A stretch of DNA of 21,484 nt, taken from the NCBI RefSeq assembly GCF_000160855.1, contig NZ_GG700755.1, positions 46,425-67,908 on the forward strand, written 5' to 3'. The notes under the pieces were generated by a model. The model searched no databases. It had not been told where the DNA came from and saw only the letters and a program-made list of their open reading frames with translations. Numbering within the stretch: position 1 is the first letter of the stretch; every line of letters begins with the position of its first letter. Both the position numbers and the translations under genes were made by a program. This document shows, in pieces, positions 15,032-21,484 of the stretch. Origin of the DNA: Lactobacillus helveticus DSM 20075 = CGMCC 1.1877 (lineage in GTDB: Bacteria > Bacillota > Bacilli > Lactobacillales > Lactobacillaceae).

Positions 15032-16141
15032 CTAAATTAATGCACGACGAATACCTAACCCAATACCATCTGGAGTATATGTTTTAACTAAACAGCCTTT
15101 TGGCACAGTCACAAAACCAATGCCTCCGAATAAGAGATCGCTCTTAAATTCGGTCTTAAATTCCTTGCCTTTAAGTGGAGCCATTTGATCATCCGGAGAT
15201 GGAGGAGCCAATAACTCGCCTTTATGTTTTTCATAAAACGCATCCGCATTGGTAGTCTTAGTACGATGAACATACATATTGCGTGCTACATAAACCGTAA
15301 AACTAGTTGATTCACCCTTAAGATAATCAATTCTTCCTAGCCCTGCCAAAAATAAAGTATTGCCTGGCAAAAGTTGGTAAGTTGCTGGCTTCAATGGCTT
15401 TTTAGGTGAAATCAACTCCAAATCTTTTGCATTTAAATGTGTAGCTAATTGATTGTCGGTCATAATTCCCGGAGTATCAATCAAAAAGTGTCCATTTTCA
15501 AGTGGAATTTCAATTTGATCCAATGTGGTACCTGGGAAACGTGACGTTGTGATTAGATTTTGAATATCACCCATCATATCAATGATCGCATTAATTAAAG
15601 TTGACTTACCAACATTAGTCGTCCCTACAAAGTAGACATCTTTATCTTGAGACTGATCATTAATATATGAAATCAAACTTTCTAAATTTAATTTCTTCTT
15701 GGCAGAAACTAAGAAAATATCTTTAGGATAAAGCCCCATACGGTTGGCTTCTTGTCTCATCCAATCCTTAATTTTGCTTTGTTTAGAATTTTTAGGGAAA
15801 AGATCGAATTTATTTCCAACAAGAATAAAATCGTTGTTTCCCACAAAACGCTTTAAAGATGATAACAAGGAATTTGAAAAGTCGAATAGATCAACAACAT
15901 TGACGATTAAAGCCTTCTTTTCAGCTAATGAATTAAGCAAAGCTAGAAAATCATCATTATTCAAATCTACCGGCATAATCTCGTTATAGTGACGCAATTT
16001 GAAGCAACGTTGACAATAAACATCTGTATTTTCTTCATTTTTTGCTTTTTCAAGAGCACCCTTAGGCAGATAACCCGCTTTTTGTGGGTCATCAGATTGA
16101 AGAACCGCTCCGCAGCCAATACAAATAATATCCTCATCCAT
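15032..16141 (-). CDS. yqeH: Circularly permuted ribosome-assembly GTPase YqeH
   Basis: A 369-residue GTPase needed for assembly of the 30S subunit. The N-terminus has a zinc-binding pair CIGC...CQRC (Cys7, 10, 43, 46). The G motifs come in permuted order: G4 NKFD (110-113), G5 SAK (146-148), G1 GTTNVGKS (173-180), G2 PGTT (203-206), G3 DTPG (222-225). This G4-G5-G1-G2-G3 order defines the YqeH/YlqF/RsgA group. The C-terminal part carries the remaining YqeH-specific region ending GIGFVTVPKGCLVKTYTPDGIGLGIRRALI. It overlaps yqeG by eight bases and ends just before nadD. Confidence 0.97.
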   Translation of the reverse strand: MDEDIICIGCGAVLQSDDPQKAGYLPKGALEKAKNEENTDVYCQRCFKLRHYNEIMPVDLNNDDFLALLNSLAEKKALIVNVVDLFDFSNSLLSSLKRFVGNNDFILVGNKFDLFPKNSKQSKIKDWMRQEANRMGLYPKDIFLVSAKKKLNLESLISYINDQSQDKDVYFVGTTNVGKSTLINAIIDMMGDIQNLITTSRFPGTTLDQIEIPLENGHFLIDTPGIMTDNQLATHLNAKDLELISPKKPLKPATYQLLPGNTLFLAGLGRIDYLKGESTSFTVYVARNMYVHRTKTTNADAFYEKHKGELLAPPSPDDQMAPLKGKEFKTEFKSDLLFGGIGFVTVPKGCLVKTYTPDGIGLGIRRALI

Positions 16142-16658
16142 TTTGTAAATTCTCCTTAAAAGTTACTCGGTGTGATAAACCAAGAAAGAAATAGATAATC
16201 TTTTCAAAAAAGCGATTAATTCGCGTATTCCATTTATCAGTTTCTACTAATGGTTTTACTAAAACAGTTTCAACTCCTGCTAAATTTCCAGCTTGCATAT
16301 CAGTAATAAGCTGATCACCAACCATCATTACTTGATCTTTAGCTAACTTCATTTCTTCGCGTTTGCGCGTAATTGCAAAAGGCAATGGCTTACGAGATTT
16401 AGCAATGAAATCAATATGATATGGATTCAGCACTTTACCTACTCGCTTAGCATTGTTATTAGAAATAACCACCAATTTAATACCAGCTTTAGCAAGTTTT
16501 TTATTAAAATTATCCATCTCTTTAGCAGTTTCAAATTTATTCCATGCAAGCAATGTATTATCTAAATCTGAAAAAACTGCTTTTATTCCCATTTCATTCA
16601 ATTTGACGGGATCCAAATTATAAATTGTATTTATTGTATATTTTGGTCTAAATAACAT
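16134..16658 (-). CDS. yqeG: YqeG, HAD-IIIA family phosphatase
   Basis: A 174-residue HAD-superfamily phosphatase of the YqeG type; the physiological substrate is not known. Motif I is FSDLDNTLLAWN with nucleophile Asp31 and Asp33. Motif II is VVISNNN (Ser66). Motif III Lys90 is in AKSRKPLPFAI, and motif IV is MVGDQLITDM (Asp115, Asp120). The C-terminal segment RFFEKIIYFFLGLSHR is typical of the family. GGAG lies seven bases upstream of the ATG. It is the first gene of the operon that runs through yceD. Confidence 0.94.
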   Translation of the reverse strand: MLFRPKYTINTIYNLDPVKLNEMGIKAVFSDLDNTLLAWNKFETAKEMDNFNKKLAKAGIKLVVISNNNAKRVGKVLNPYHIDFIAKSRKPLPFAITRKREEMKLAKDQVMMVGDQLITDMQAGNLAGVETVLVKPLVETDKWNTRINRFFEKIIYFFLGLSHRVTFKENLQNG

Positions 16659-16754
16659 AAAAATTCTCCATTTTCTCTCATTCTCTATAATATCAAAAAT
16701 GGAGTTGCATTAGAAATTTTTGTTTCATTAATATCGAAAAATAATATTTTAGCG

Positions 16755-16793
16755 AAAAAAATAGAGATCAGGACTATCTCCTAATCTCTATTT
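16755..16793 (-). terminator. Strong terminator after rplT
   Basis: A 15-base-pair stem (AAATAGAGATTAGGA against TCCTGATCTCTATTT, one G-U pair) with a five-base loop and a T-run on the minus strand. It ends the infC-rpmI-rplT operon about ten bases after the rplT stop and insulates the yqeG promoter region. Confidence 0.95.
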
Positions 16794-16803
16794 CTAATGA
16801 TAA

Positions 16804-17160
16804 TTAGTTCAATGCCTTCTTAGCAGTTTCTGCTAATTGTGCAAAAGTCTTTGAATCGTTGTAAGCAATATCAGCTAACATCTTACGGTTCATGTCAACA
16901 CCAGCTAACTTTAAGCCGTGCATTAACTTAGAATATGAAATATCATTTTGTCTTGCAGCTGCGTTAATACGAGCAATCCATAACTTTCTGAATTCGCTCT
17001 TACGTCTTCTACGGTCGCGGAATGCGTACTTGTATGAAACGAATAATTGAGTGCTTGCAGCCTTAAATTGCATGTGCTTTGCGCCGCGGTAACCCTTGGC
17101 AAGCTTCATGACCTTCTTACGACGTTTACGTGTTACAATTCCACCTTTAACTCTTGGCAT
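16804..17160 (-). CDS. rplT: 50S ribosomal protein L20
   Basis: A 118-residue L20, of normal length, required early in 50S assembly through its contact with 23S rRNA domains I and II. The long basic N-terminal arm ([29 protein letters not shown]) and the globular part with [40 protein letters not shown] are typical. GGAGGA lies before the ATG. In low-GC Gram-positives L20 is also the repressor of its operon, binding the leader, and the leader features at 17993-18053 agree with this. Confidence 0.98.
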   Translation of the reverse strand: MPRVKGGIVTRKRRKKVMKLAKGYRGAKHMQFKAASTQLFVSYKYAFRDRRRRKSEFRKLWIARINAAARQNDISYSKLMHGLKLAGVDMNRKMLADIAYNDSKTFAQLAETAKKALN

Positions 17161-17203
17161 TTAAAATTCCTCCTACTATAGTCAGTCTATCAAGAACTAA
17201 TAA

Positions 17204-17404
17204 TTAGTGCATTTGAGCAAGCATTTGCTTGATACGCTTTATGTCGCTACGTGAAACCATAGCAGCCTTTCTCAAGTGACGACGTTGCTTCTTAGTCTTA
17301 CCATGGAAACGGTGACCAGTAAATGCGTGGTGACGCTTTAAACCACCATTTGCAGTTCTCTTAAAACGCTTAGCAGAAGCGCGGTGTGTTTTCATCTTTG
17401 GCAT
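17204..17404 (-). CDS. rpmI: 50S ribosomal protein L35
   Basis: A 66-residue L35. The sequence is typical: [20 protein letters not shown], the basic middle [22 protein letters not shown] and a C-terminal helix [11 protein letters not shown]. It is the middle gene of the IF3-L35-L20 operon, with short gaps on both sides. Confidence 0.98.
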   Translation of the reverse strand: MPKMKTHRASAKRFKRTANGGLKRHHAFTGHRFHGKTKKQRRHLRKAAMVSRSDIKRIKQMLAQMH

Positions 17405-17425
17405 ATTCCTATTTCCTCCAATTAA

Positions 17426-17962
17426 CTACTTTTTCTTTTTGTCCTTATCACTCTTAGGTGCTAACATCAAGAACATTGAACGGCCTTCCATCTTAGGCTT
17501 ACTGATAACATTAGCAATATCTGAAGTTGCTTCAGCCATCTTTTCAAGAACTTGTTGACCTAATTCCTTGTGAGTGATGGCACGACCTCTAAAACGAATT
17601 GATACACGGACCTTAGCTCCTTCTTTAGAAATGAACTTACAAACATGCTTCAATTTAGTTTCAAAGTCGTTGCCTTCAATAGTTGGACTCAAACGAATTT
17701 CTTTGACACTAACTGTATTGGACTTTTTACGGGATTCTTTAAGTTTCTTCTGTTGTTCGAAACGATATTTACCGTAGTCCATGATACGTGCTACAGGTGG
17801 TTTAGCATTAGGTGAAATAAGAACTAAATCTAAACCAGCATCACTTGCTTTATGTAAAGCTTCGTTCTTAGATACAACACCAACTTGCTGACCATCTTCA
17901 TCAATTAAACGAACTTCGCGTGCACGAATTCTTTCGTTTAAGATTAAACTTCTTGGTATGAT
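17426..17962 (-). CDS. infC: Translation initiation factor IF-3, ATC start
   Basis: A 178-residue IF-3, which keeps 30S subunits free and proofreads start codon and initiator tRNA choice. The first internal ATG (17782, MDYGKYRFE) falls in the linker and would drop the whole N-terminal domain. The same frame extends upstream through [17 protein letters not shown] and [22 protein letters not shown], the full N-domain, to ATC at 17962 six bases after GGAGG. No ATG, GTG or TTG is available there at good spacing, and ATA at 17959 is the alternative. A rare start codon is normal for infC and lets IF-3 repress its own translation by discriminating against it. The C-domain ([19 protein letters not shown] core, [29 protein letters not shown]) is complete. 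Confidence 0.96.
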   Translation of the reverse strand: MIPRSLILNERIRAREVRLIDEDGQQVGVVSKNEALHKASDAGLDLVLISPNAKPPVARIMDYGKYRFEQQKKLKESRKKSNTVSVKEIRLSPTIEGNDFETKLKHVCKFISKEGAKVRVSIRFRGRAITHKELGQQVLEKMAEATSDIANVISKPKMEGRSMFLMLAPKSDKDKKKK

Positions 17963-18100
17963 TATTCACCTCCGTGTTAATTTGAGGACAAGAAAAAGGC
18001 GGGATAAGTATCACCCGCCTCTAATCAACAGAAATTATCGATCAGCCCAGAGGTTAACTTAACTTAGGCGAGAAGCGGGAGCTTCTTCTTGTTCTCAACT
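17963..18100 (-). promoter_or_regulatory. L20-type autoregulatory leader of infC-rpmI-rplT
   Basis: The roughly 140-base untranslated leader contains three elements: a hairpin AGAAGC/TCCC/GCTTCT (18071-18086), a CCTCT (18049-18053) that can pair with AGAGG (18018-18022), and the terminator stem. The AGAGG overlaps the 5' arm of the terminator, so the long-range pairing and the terminator exclude each other. This is the arrangement expected of the L20 leader of Firmicutes, where excess L20 favours termination. Assignment to that class rests on gene context and fold and was not checked by covariance search. Confidence 0.8.
17993..18020 (-). terminator. Attenuator hairpin in the infC leader
   Basis: On the minus strand AGGCGGG pairs with CCCGCCT-side bases (GGCGGG/CCCGCC core) over a ten-base loop, and five T follow. 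It lies between the promoter and the infC start, so it controls the operon rather than ending one. Confidence 0.9.
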
Positions 18101-18106
18101 AGGTGT

Positions 18107-18135
18107 ATTATACGCGTTTAAACTACTCGCGTCAA
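18107..18135 (-). promoter_or_regulatory. infC operon promoter (TTGACG / 17 bp / TATAAT)
   Basis: TTGACG (18130-18135) and a perfect TATAAT (18107-18112) on the minus strand are 17 bases apart, the best promoter in the window. The bases just upstream of the -35 box form an inverted repeat, CACAT-G-ATGTG (18136-18146), abutting it. Confidence 0.92.
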
Positions 18136-18149
18136 CACATGATGTGCAA

Positions 18150-19840
18150 TTATTTAGTTACATCAAAAACATAGTTATCAGGATAGAATTGCATTCTATA
18201 TGCCCGATATACATAAGTCATGTCCTTAGCACTATTAGTAATTGTCAAATTGAATACTTGATTTCCATGTGCATCAACTTCAATTATGTTACTCTCTTTA
18301 CCCTTGTTTTTAAAGCCAAAATTGATTAAAGTGTTGCCATTCTTCAAGCGTTGCGCATAACCAATAACTTCGGTAAAGTTTTGTTTACCCAAATTCTTAC
18401 CGTAGCTCCAAACTTGTTTGATCGTCTTTTTCTTCGTATCGATTTGATATTCTGTAGCAGCAGAGAACTTGCCACTTTGCTTCTTATCACCATTAGTTAC
18501 AGCAATATTATTATCATAAAGCAGAATATCTAATTTGCTTCCCGTTTCTTTTAATAAGTAAACTCCATGTTGACCACCTGGGTATTTTGTTCCCTTGCTT
18601 GGTTTTAAGAGATACTTATGGAATGAACTAGGCCATTCTTTAGTTGGCTTGCTAATAAAAATCCAATTAATTTTCTTAGTTTGATAGTTCATTGACCAAA
18701 TAATATCTTGATTACGTGCAGATAGCAAAATGTTGCCTGTTTTCGCATCATAATCAATTGTATTAATATGGAGCCAATCCATTAGTCCTAATCCACTACT
18801 GGTATTATCGTTAGCCTTGATCTTACTCTTTTTGTACATTGATTCTGGGAAAATTTTCTTAAAATCAATTACTTTAACGATCTTACCAGTATTAGGATTA
18901 AGCTCAGCAATTGTGTCTTCTACATACTTGCTATCATCATCAACAGTTAATAGCCAATTACCATTAGGCACTTCTGCCACGTCATGGTGAACTAATGATA
19001 AGCCAGCAGTTTCGGCATAGCTACCACCTAAAGTCTTATCAAAACTAAATTCACGATATACGCGTCCAAAATAGTCGGTTTCAACTAACATATTGTATTT
19101 TTCATCGCTAGATTTGATCTTATTGAATAATAAAATATGACCATTATTCAACTGTTCAAAAATATGCTCATTCCAGCGCAAATAGTACCAACGTACTTCG
19201 CCATCACCATCGACAGCAAAAGTTTGTTTAGTAGTTCTATTTAAAACGGTCAACTCATTTGAACCTAAATTCATCTTAGCCTTATCTTTGACAGTGACTT
19301 TAATTGGAAAGCTTCTAATCCATTTAGGTAATTTAGCCGTTTTAATTTTAAAAGTCTTGGTCTGTTGATTTCCAGATTGATCCGTCATCGTTACTTCAAC
19401 AGAATTATCGTAACCAGCATACAAACCTACGATTGGTACTTAGTGATTGGTTTGATAACCCTTCACTTCATTTTTAATGGTAGTGTTGGCACTTTTTCCA
19501 ATTACCCGGTAACTAATTTTGGTAGGTTGATCTGTATGAAAAATCATTAGTGCTGTTAATGGCGAATTTTCATAAGGATTAACCTTAATTCCCAAGAATA
19601 TTGTTGACCCCGTACAATATCCGCATATTTGGCAGTTAAGGCATCATTACTTGAACTTACTACTTTCTTAACACCTAAATTTTTAATAATTTGACTATCA
19701 CTGAACTTAGTCTTTTTTGCATTGCCATTTTTCTTCTGTGCTAAAACTGTTTTCGATTGTTCATGCAACATCCCAACAGGCGTCGTCAACATTAACGAGC
19801 CCATTGCGAGTGCAAGTAAAATTTTATTACTTTTCACCAA
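18150..19840 (-). pseudogene. Secreted aryl-sulfate sulfotransferase, broken by a frameshift and a nonsense codon
   Basis: Two fragments of one gene of about 563 codons. The first (TTG 19840 or GTG 19837, behind AAAGGA, to TAA 19556) has a signal peptide ending near VLA-Q. It loses frame near 19594 after QQYS; one extra T there restores LGIKVNPYENSPLTALMIFHTDQP. That frame continues to a TAA at 19440-19442 (NH-stop-VP, one change from CAA) and then open to 18150. The second part is the PAPS-independent sulfotransferase domain. Residues matching the catalytic set of the Escherichia coli enzyme are present: HH in SLVHHDVAEVPNGN, His in DWLHINTIDYD, Arg in SARNQDIIW and His in PGGQHGVYL. The enzyme would move sulfate between phenols at the cell surface. 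The two lesions make a functional product unlikely. No terminator follows, so transcripts may run into the infC operon. Confidence 0.9.
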
Positions 19841-19934
19841 AATTTTTCCTTTAAAATAAACCCATCAAGTTTATTCTAATATTCGTATATTACAAAATAT
19901 TAACAGAGAAATGACTTAAGAAATAATTTAACGC

Positions 19935-21185
19935 TTATTCTTTCTCGCTTTCTTGCACAAACTCCACTAAATTAATATTTGGATATTTTTCTTTAATTTG
20001 CTTTACTAATGCCTTCTTCTTTTTAGCAGAAATGTTTTTCTTTAACTCAATCAAAGTAATTTGCTTATTCTTATTATCACTAACTGCTGTAACAGAAGAA
20101 ATTGCAGGAGACAATTTTTCAATTTCTTGATTATGCTTTTCTTGTTCTTGCTGTCTTTCTTCATTCGCCCGTTCTTGCTCACGTTGACGCTGATTAAGAA
20201 TATTATTTACTTGTCTATCTAATTGGTTCTCTGCGTTAGGATTTACTTGCGCCACTTGAACAATATTAAGTGAGTATCCTTTTAAATTATATTCTGCCAA
20301 ATTAGCTTTAGCAGCTTGAATTTTTTTAGCGTTAATCTTTTTACCAGAAACAGTCAAATTAATAGTTTTCTCTTGCGAATCAACATTTTCTTTAATTAGA
20401 TCAACATCGCCCAATTCATGAGCAACTAGATTTTGCACATTTTGATCGACTAAAGTCTTGTTTACCATGTGACCAGCAGAAAGAATACTTGGAATAATCA
20501 AGATAATTACTACTAAGACTATTCCAGTTTCTTTTAAAGTTGGTTTGCGAAAGAAACTAAGTCCAGGCTGACCCGCAGAATGACTTAGCCACTTCATAAT
20601 CTTTACACCCAAAAATGCTGTTAAGGTGATGAATACGCAGTTAATTAAAAATAGATAACCTGATCCCAAAAAGTACTTAAGATTGCCCGCTGCAATCGAA
20701 TATCCCACTGTACAAAGTGGTGGCATCAAAGCTGTAGCAATTGCTACACCAGGAACAATATTGTTTGCATCTTTTTTACGAGCACCGATAATTCCAGCAC
20801 TGCCACCAAAGAAAGCAATCATTACATCCCAAATAGTAGGTGAAGTACGGGCAATAATTTCCTGGCTAGCATAAGTCAACGGAGAAAAATGAAAATAAAT
20901 CGTCGATGCAACTAAACTAATAACGATTTCTGCTAACAGTGAGATAGCACCTTTACGCAAAATATTTGTGTTATAAAGCGCTAGTCCTGTACCAATTGCC
21001 AAAAGTGGGCCCATTAAAGGTGAAATGAGCATCGCCCCAATAATTGTTGCCGTTGAATTTACGTTTAACCCAATACTGGCAATAAAGATCGCACAAGTTA
21101 AAATAATTAAACTTTCTATATTTAAAGTACCATCTTCACTAATTTTGGTAAGAAATTGTGGGCTTAAATAGTTTTTTCTACTCAT
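19935..21185 (-). CDS. DUF389 (TIGR00341-like) multi-spanning membrane protein
   Basis: A 416-residue membrane protein of the DUF389 family, function unknown. The N-terminal 245 residues hold about six or seven membrane segments. They include the family motifs TIIGAMLISPLMGPLLAIG (about residues 47-65), the GGSAGIIGARKK loop and VPGVAIATALMPPLCTVGYSIAAG. The remaining part is soluble. It has a beta-alpha stretch, then a charged coiled coil around residues 325-360 rich in Gln, Glu and Arg, then a second small alpha/beta unit ending VEFVQESEKE. The start ATG at 21185 follows the stop of the ACT-domain gene by six bases with only a weak binding site, suggesting coupled translation. No terminator is seen after it. 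The 94-base gap to the sulfotransferase pseudogene (19841-19934) is AT-rich and should hold that gene's promoter. Confidence 0.88.
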   Translation of the reverse strand: MSRKNYLSPQFLTKISEDGTLNIESLIILTCAIFIASIGLNVNSTATIIGAMLISPLMGPLLAIGTGLALYNTNILRKGAISLLAEIVISLVASTIYFHFSPLTYASQEIIARTSPTIWDVMIAFFGGSAGIIGARKKDANNIVPGVAIATALMPPLCTVGYSIAAGNLKYFLGSGYLFLINCVFITLTAFLGVKIMKWLSHSAGQPGLSFFRKPTLKETGIVLVVIILIIPSILSAGHMVNKTLVDQNVQNLVAHELGDVDLIKENVDSQEKTINLTVSGKKINAKKIQAAKANLAEYNLKGYSLNIVQVAQVNPNAENQLDRQVNNILNQRQREQERANEERQQEQEKHNQEIEKLSPAISSVTAVSDNKNKQITLIELKKNISAKKKKALVKQIKEKYPNINLVEFVQESEKE

Positions 21186-21191
21186 TTTTTC

Positions 21192-21484
21192 TTATTTAAT
21201 CTCATAATTATTTTCTGACAAAATTTTTATAGCTGAATCAAAATTATTATCTTTAACTAAAATATAATCAGTATTAAAAGTTGATACAGCAAAAATAGAA
21301 ATACCATTATTAGCTAATAATTGCGCAATTTTAGCTAAAATTCCAATTAATAAAAAATCTAATTGTCCTTCTATTTTGAATGCACGCCAACCATCTTCCC
21401 GATTAATCGTTTTGCTTGGAGCATTTTTAGTTTCGCAGACTAAAGATAATTCTTCATCAGTCTTGGCAAAAAAAATAAAAATCA
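21192..21484 (-). CDS. ACT-domain protein, 5' part outside the window
   Basis: An open frame runs from the window edge to TAA at 21192, giving about 96 residues of the C-terminal part. The visible sequence includes TDEELSLVC, then WRAFKIEGQLDFLLIGILAKIAQLLANNGISIFAVSTFNTDYILVK and a final helix DSAIKILSENNYEI. This matches the small two-ACT-domain proteins (COG3603/ACT_7 type), which are thought to bind amino acids. The ILAKIAQLLANNGISIFAVST segment is the ligand-binding helix and strand. It stops six bases before the DUF389 gene and is very AT-rich. The ligand is not known. Confidence 0.82.
   Translation of the reverse strand, partial: IFIFFAKTDEELSLVCETKNAPSKTINREDGWRAFKIEGQLDFLLIGILAKIAQLLANNGISIFAVSTFNTDYILVKDNNFDSAIKILSENNYEIK

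Noticed and set aside
20120..20215. Q/E/R-rich stretch in the DUF389 gene as a tandem repeat
   Set aside because: It is low-complexity coiled-coil sequence without exact nucleotide repeat units.
1..21484. CRISPR array, tRNA, rRNA or insertion sequence
   Set aside because: No regularly spaced repeats, cloverleaf sequences, rRNA segments, transposase genes or terminal repeats were seen on either strand.

Overview
The window is low-GC Firmicutes DNA, most likely from the Lactobacillus acidophilus/helveticus/crispatus group. The grounds are AT-rich coding sequence, strong AGGAGG-type ribosome binding sites, a Phe T-box leader before pheST, an L-2-hydroxyisocaproate-dehydrogenase-type enzyme, an infC-rpmI-rplT operon with a non-AUG infC start, and the yqeG-yqeH-nadD-yqeK-rsfS-tmcAL-yceD block. 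Most genes lie on the minus strand and most of the content is conserved housekeeping. I see no prophage, CRISPR array, insertion sequence, rRNA or tRNA.

Layout. 1-700: a toxin-antitoxin pair (Gp49/HigB-like toxin, then an XRE antitoxin), with a palindromic operator and an apparent one-base frameshift at the 5' end of the toxin. 760-2350: a hydroxyacid dehydrogenase and greA. 2350-6100: pheT and pheS behind a T-box leader with a UUC specifier. 6100-7330: an HxlR-type regulator interrupted by an in-frame TGA, and a TrmH/SpoU-type rRNA methyltransferase. 7430-9250 (plus strand): acylphosphatase, a YidC-type lipoprotein insertase and a free-standing prolyl-tRNA-editing-like protein. 9284-11546: an ArlRS-like two-component system.

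11655-16658 is one tight minus-strand operon for ribosome assembly, tRNA modification and NAD synthesis (yqeG, yqeH, nadD, yqeK, rsfS, tmcAL, yceD). Several of its starts overlap the preceding gene and two are TTG. 16755-18135 is the IF3/L35/L20 operon with a consensus promoter and a structured leader that holds a terminator. 18150-19840 is a decayed secreted aryl-sulfate sulfotransferase gene with a frameshift and a nonsense codon. The window ends with a DUF389 membrane protein and, cut by the edge, an ACT-domain protein.

I did not find a clearly new system. The most informative signals are three loci with apparent single-site lesions: the toxin 5' end, the HxlR regulator and the sulfotransferase. 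Together they suggest accessory genes decaying within a conserved core, or base-calling errors that would need excluding. The RNA switches before pheS and infC match described classes.
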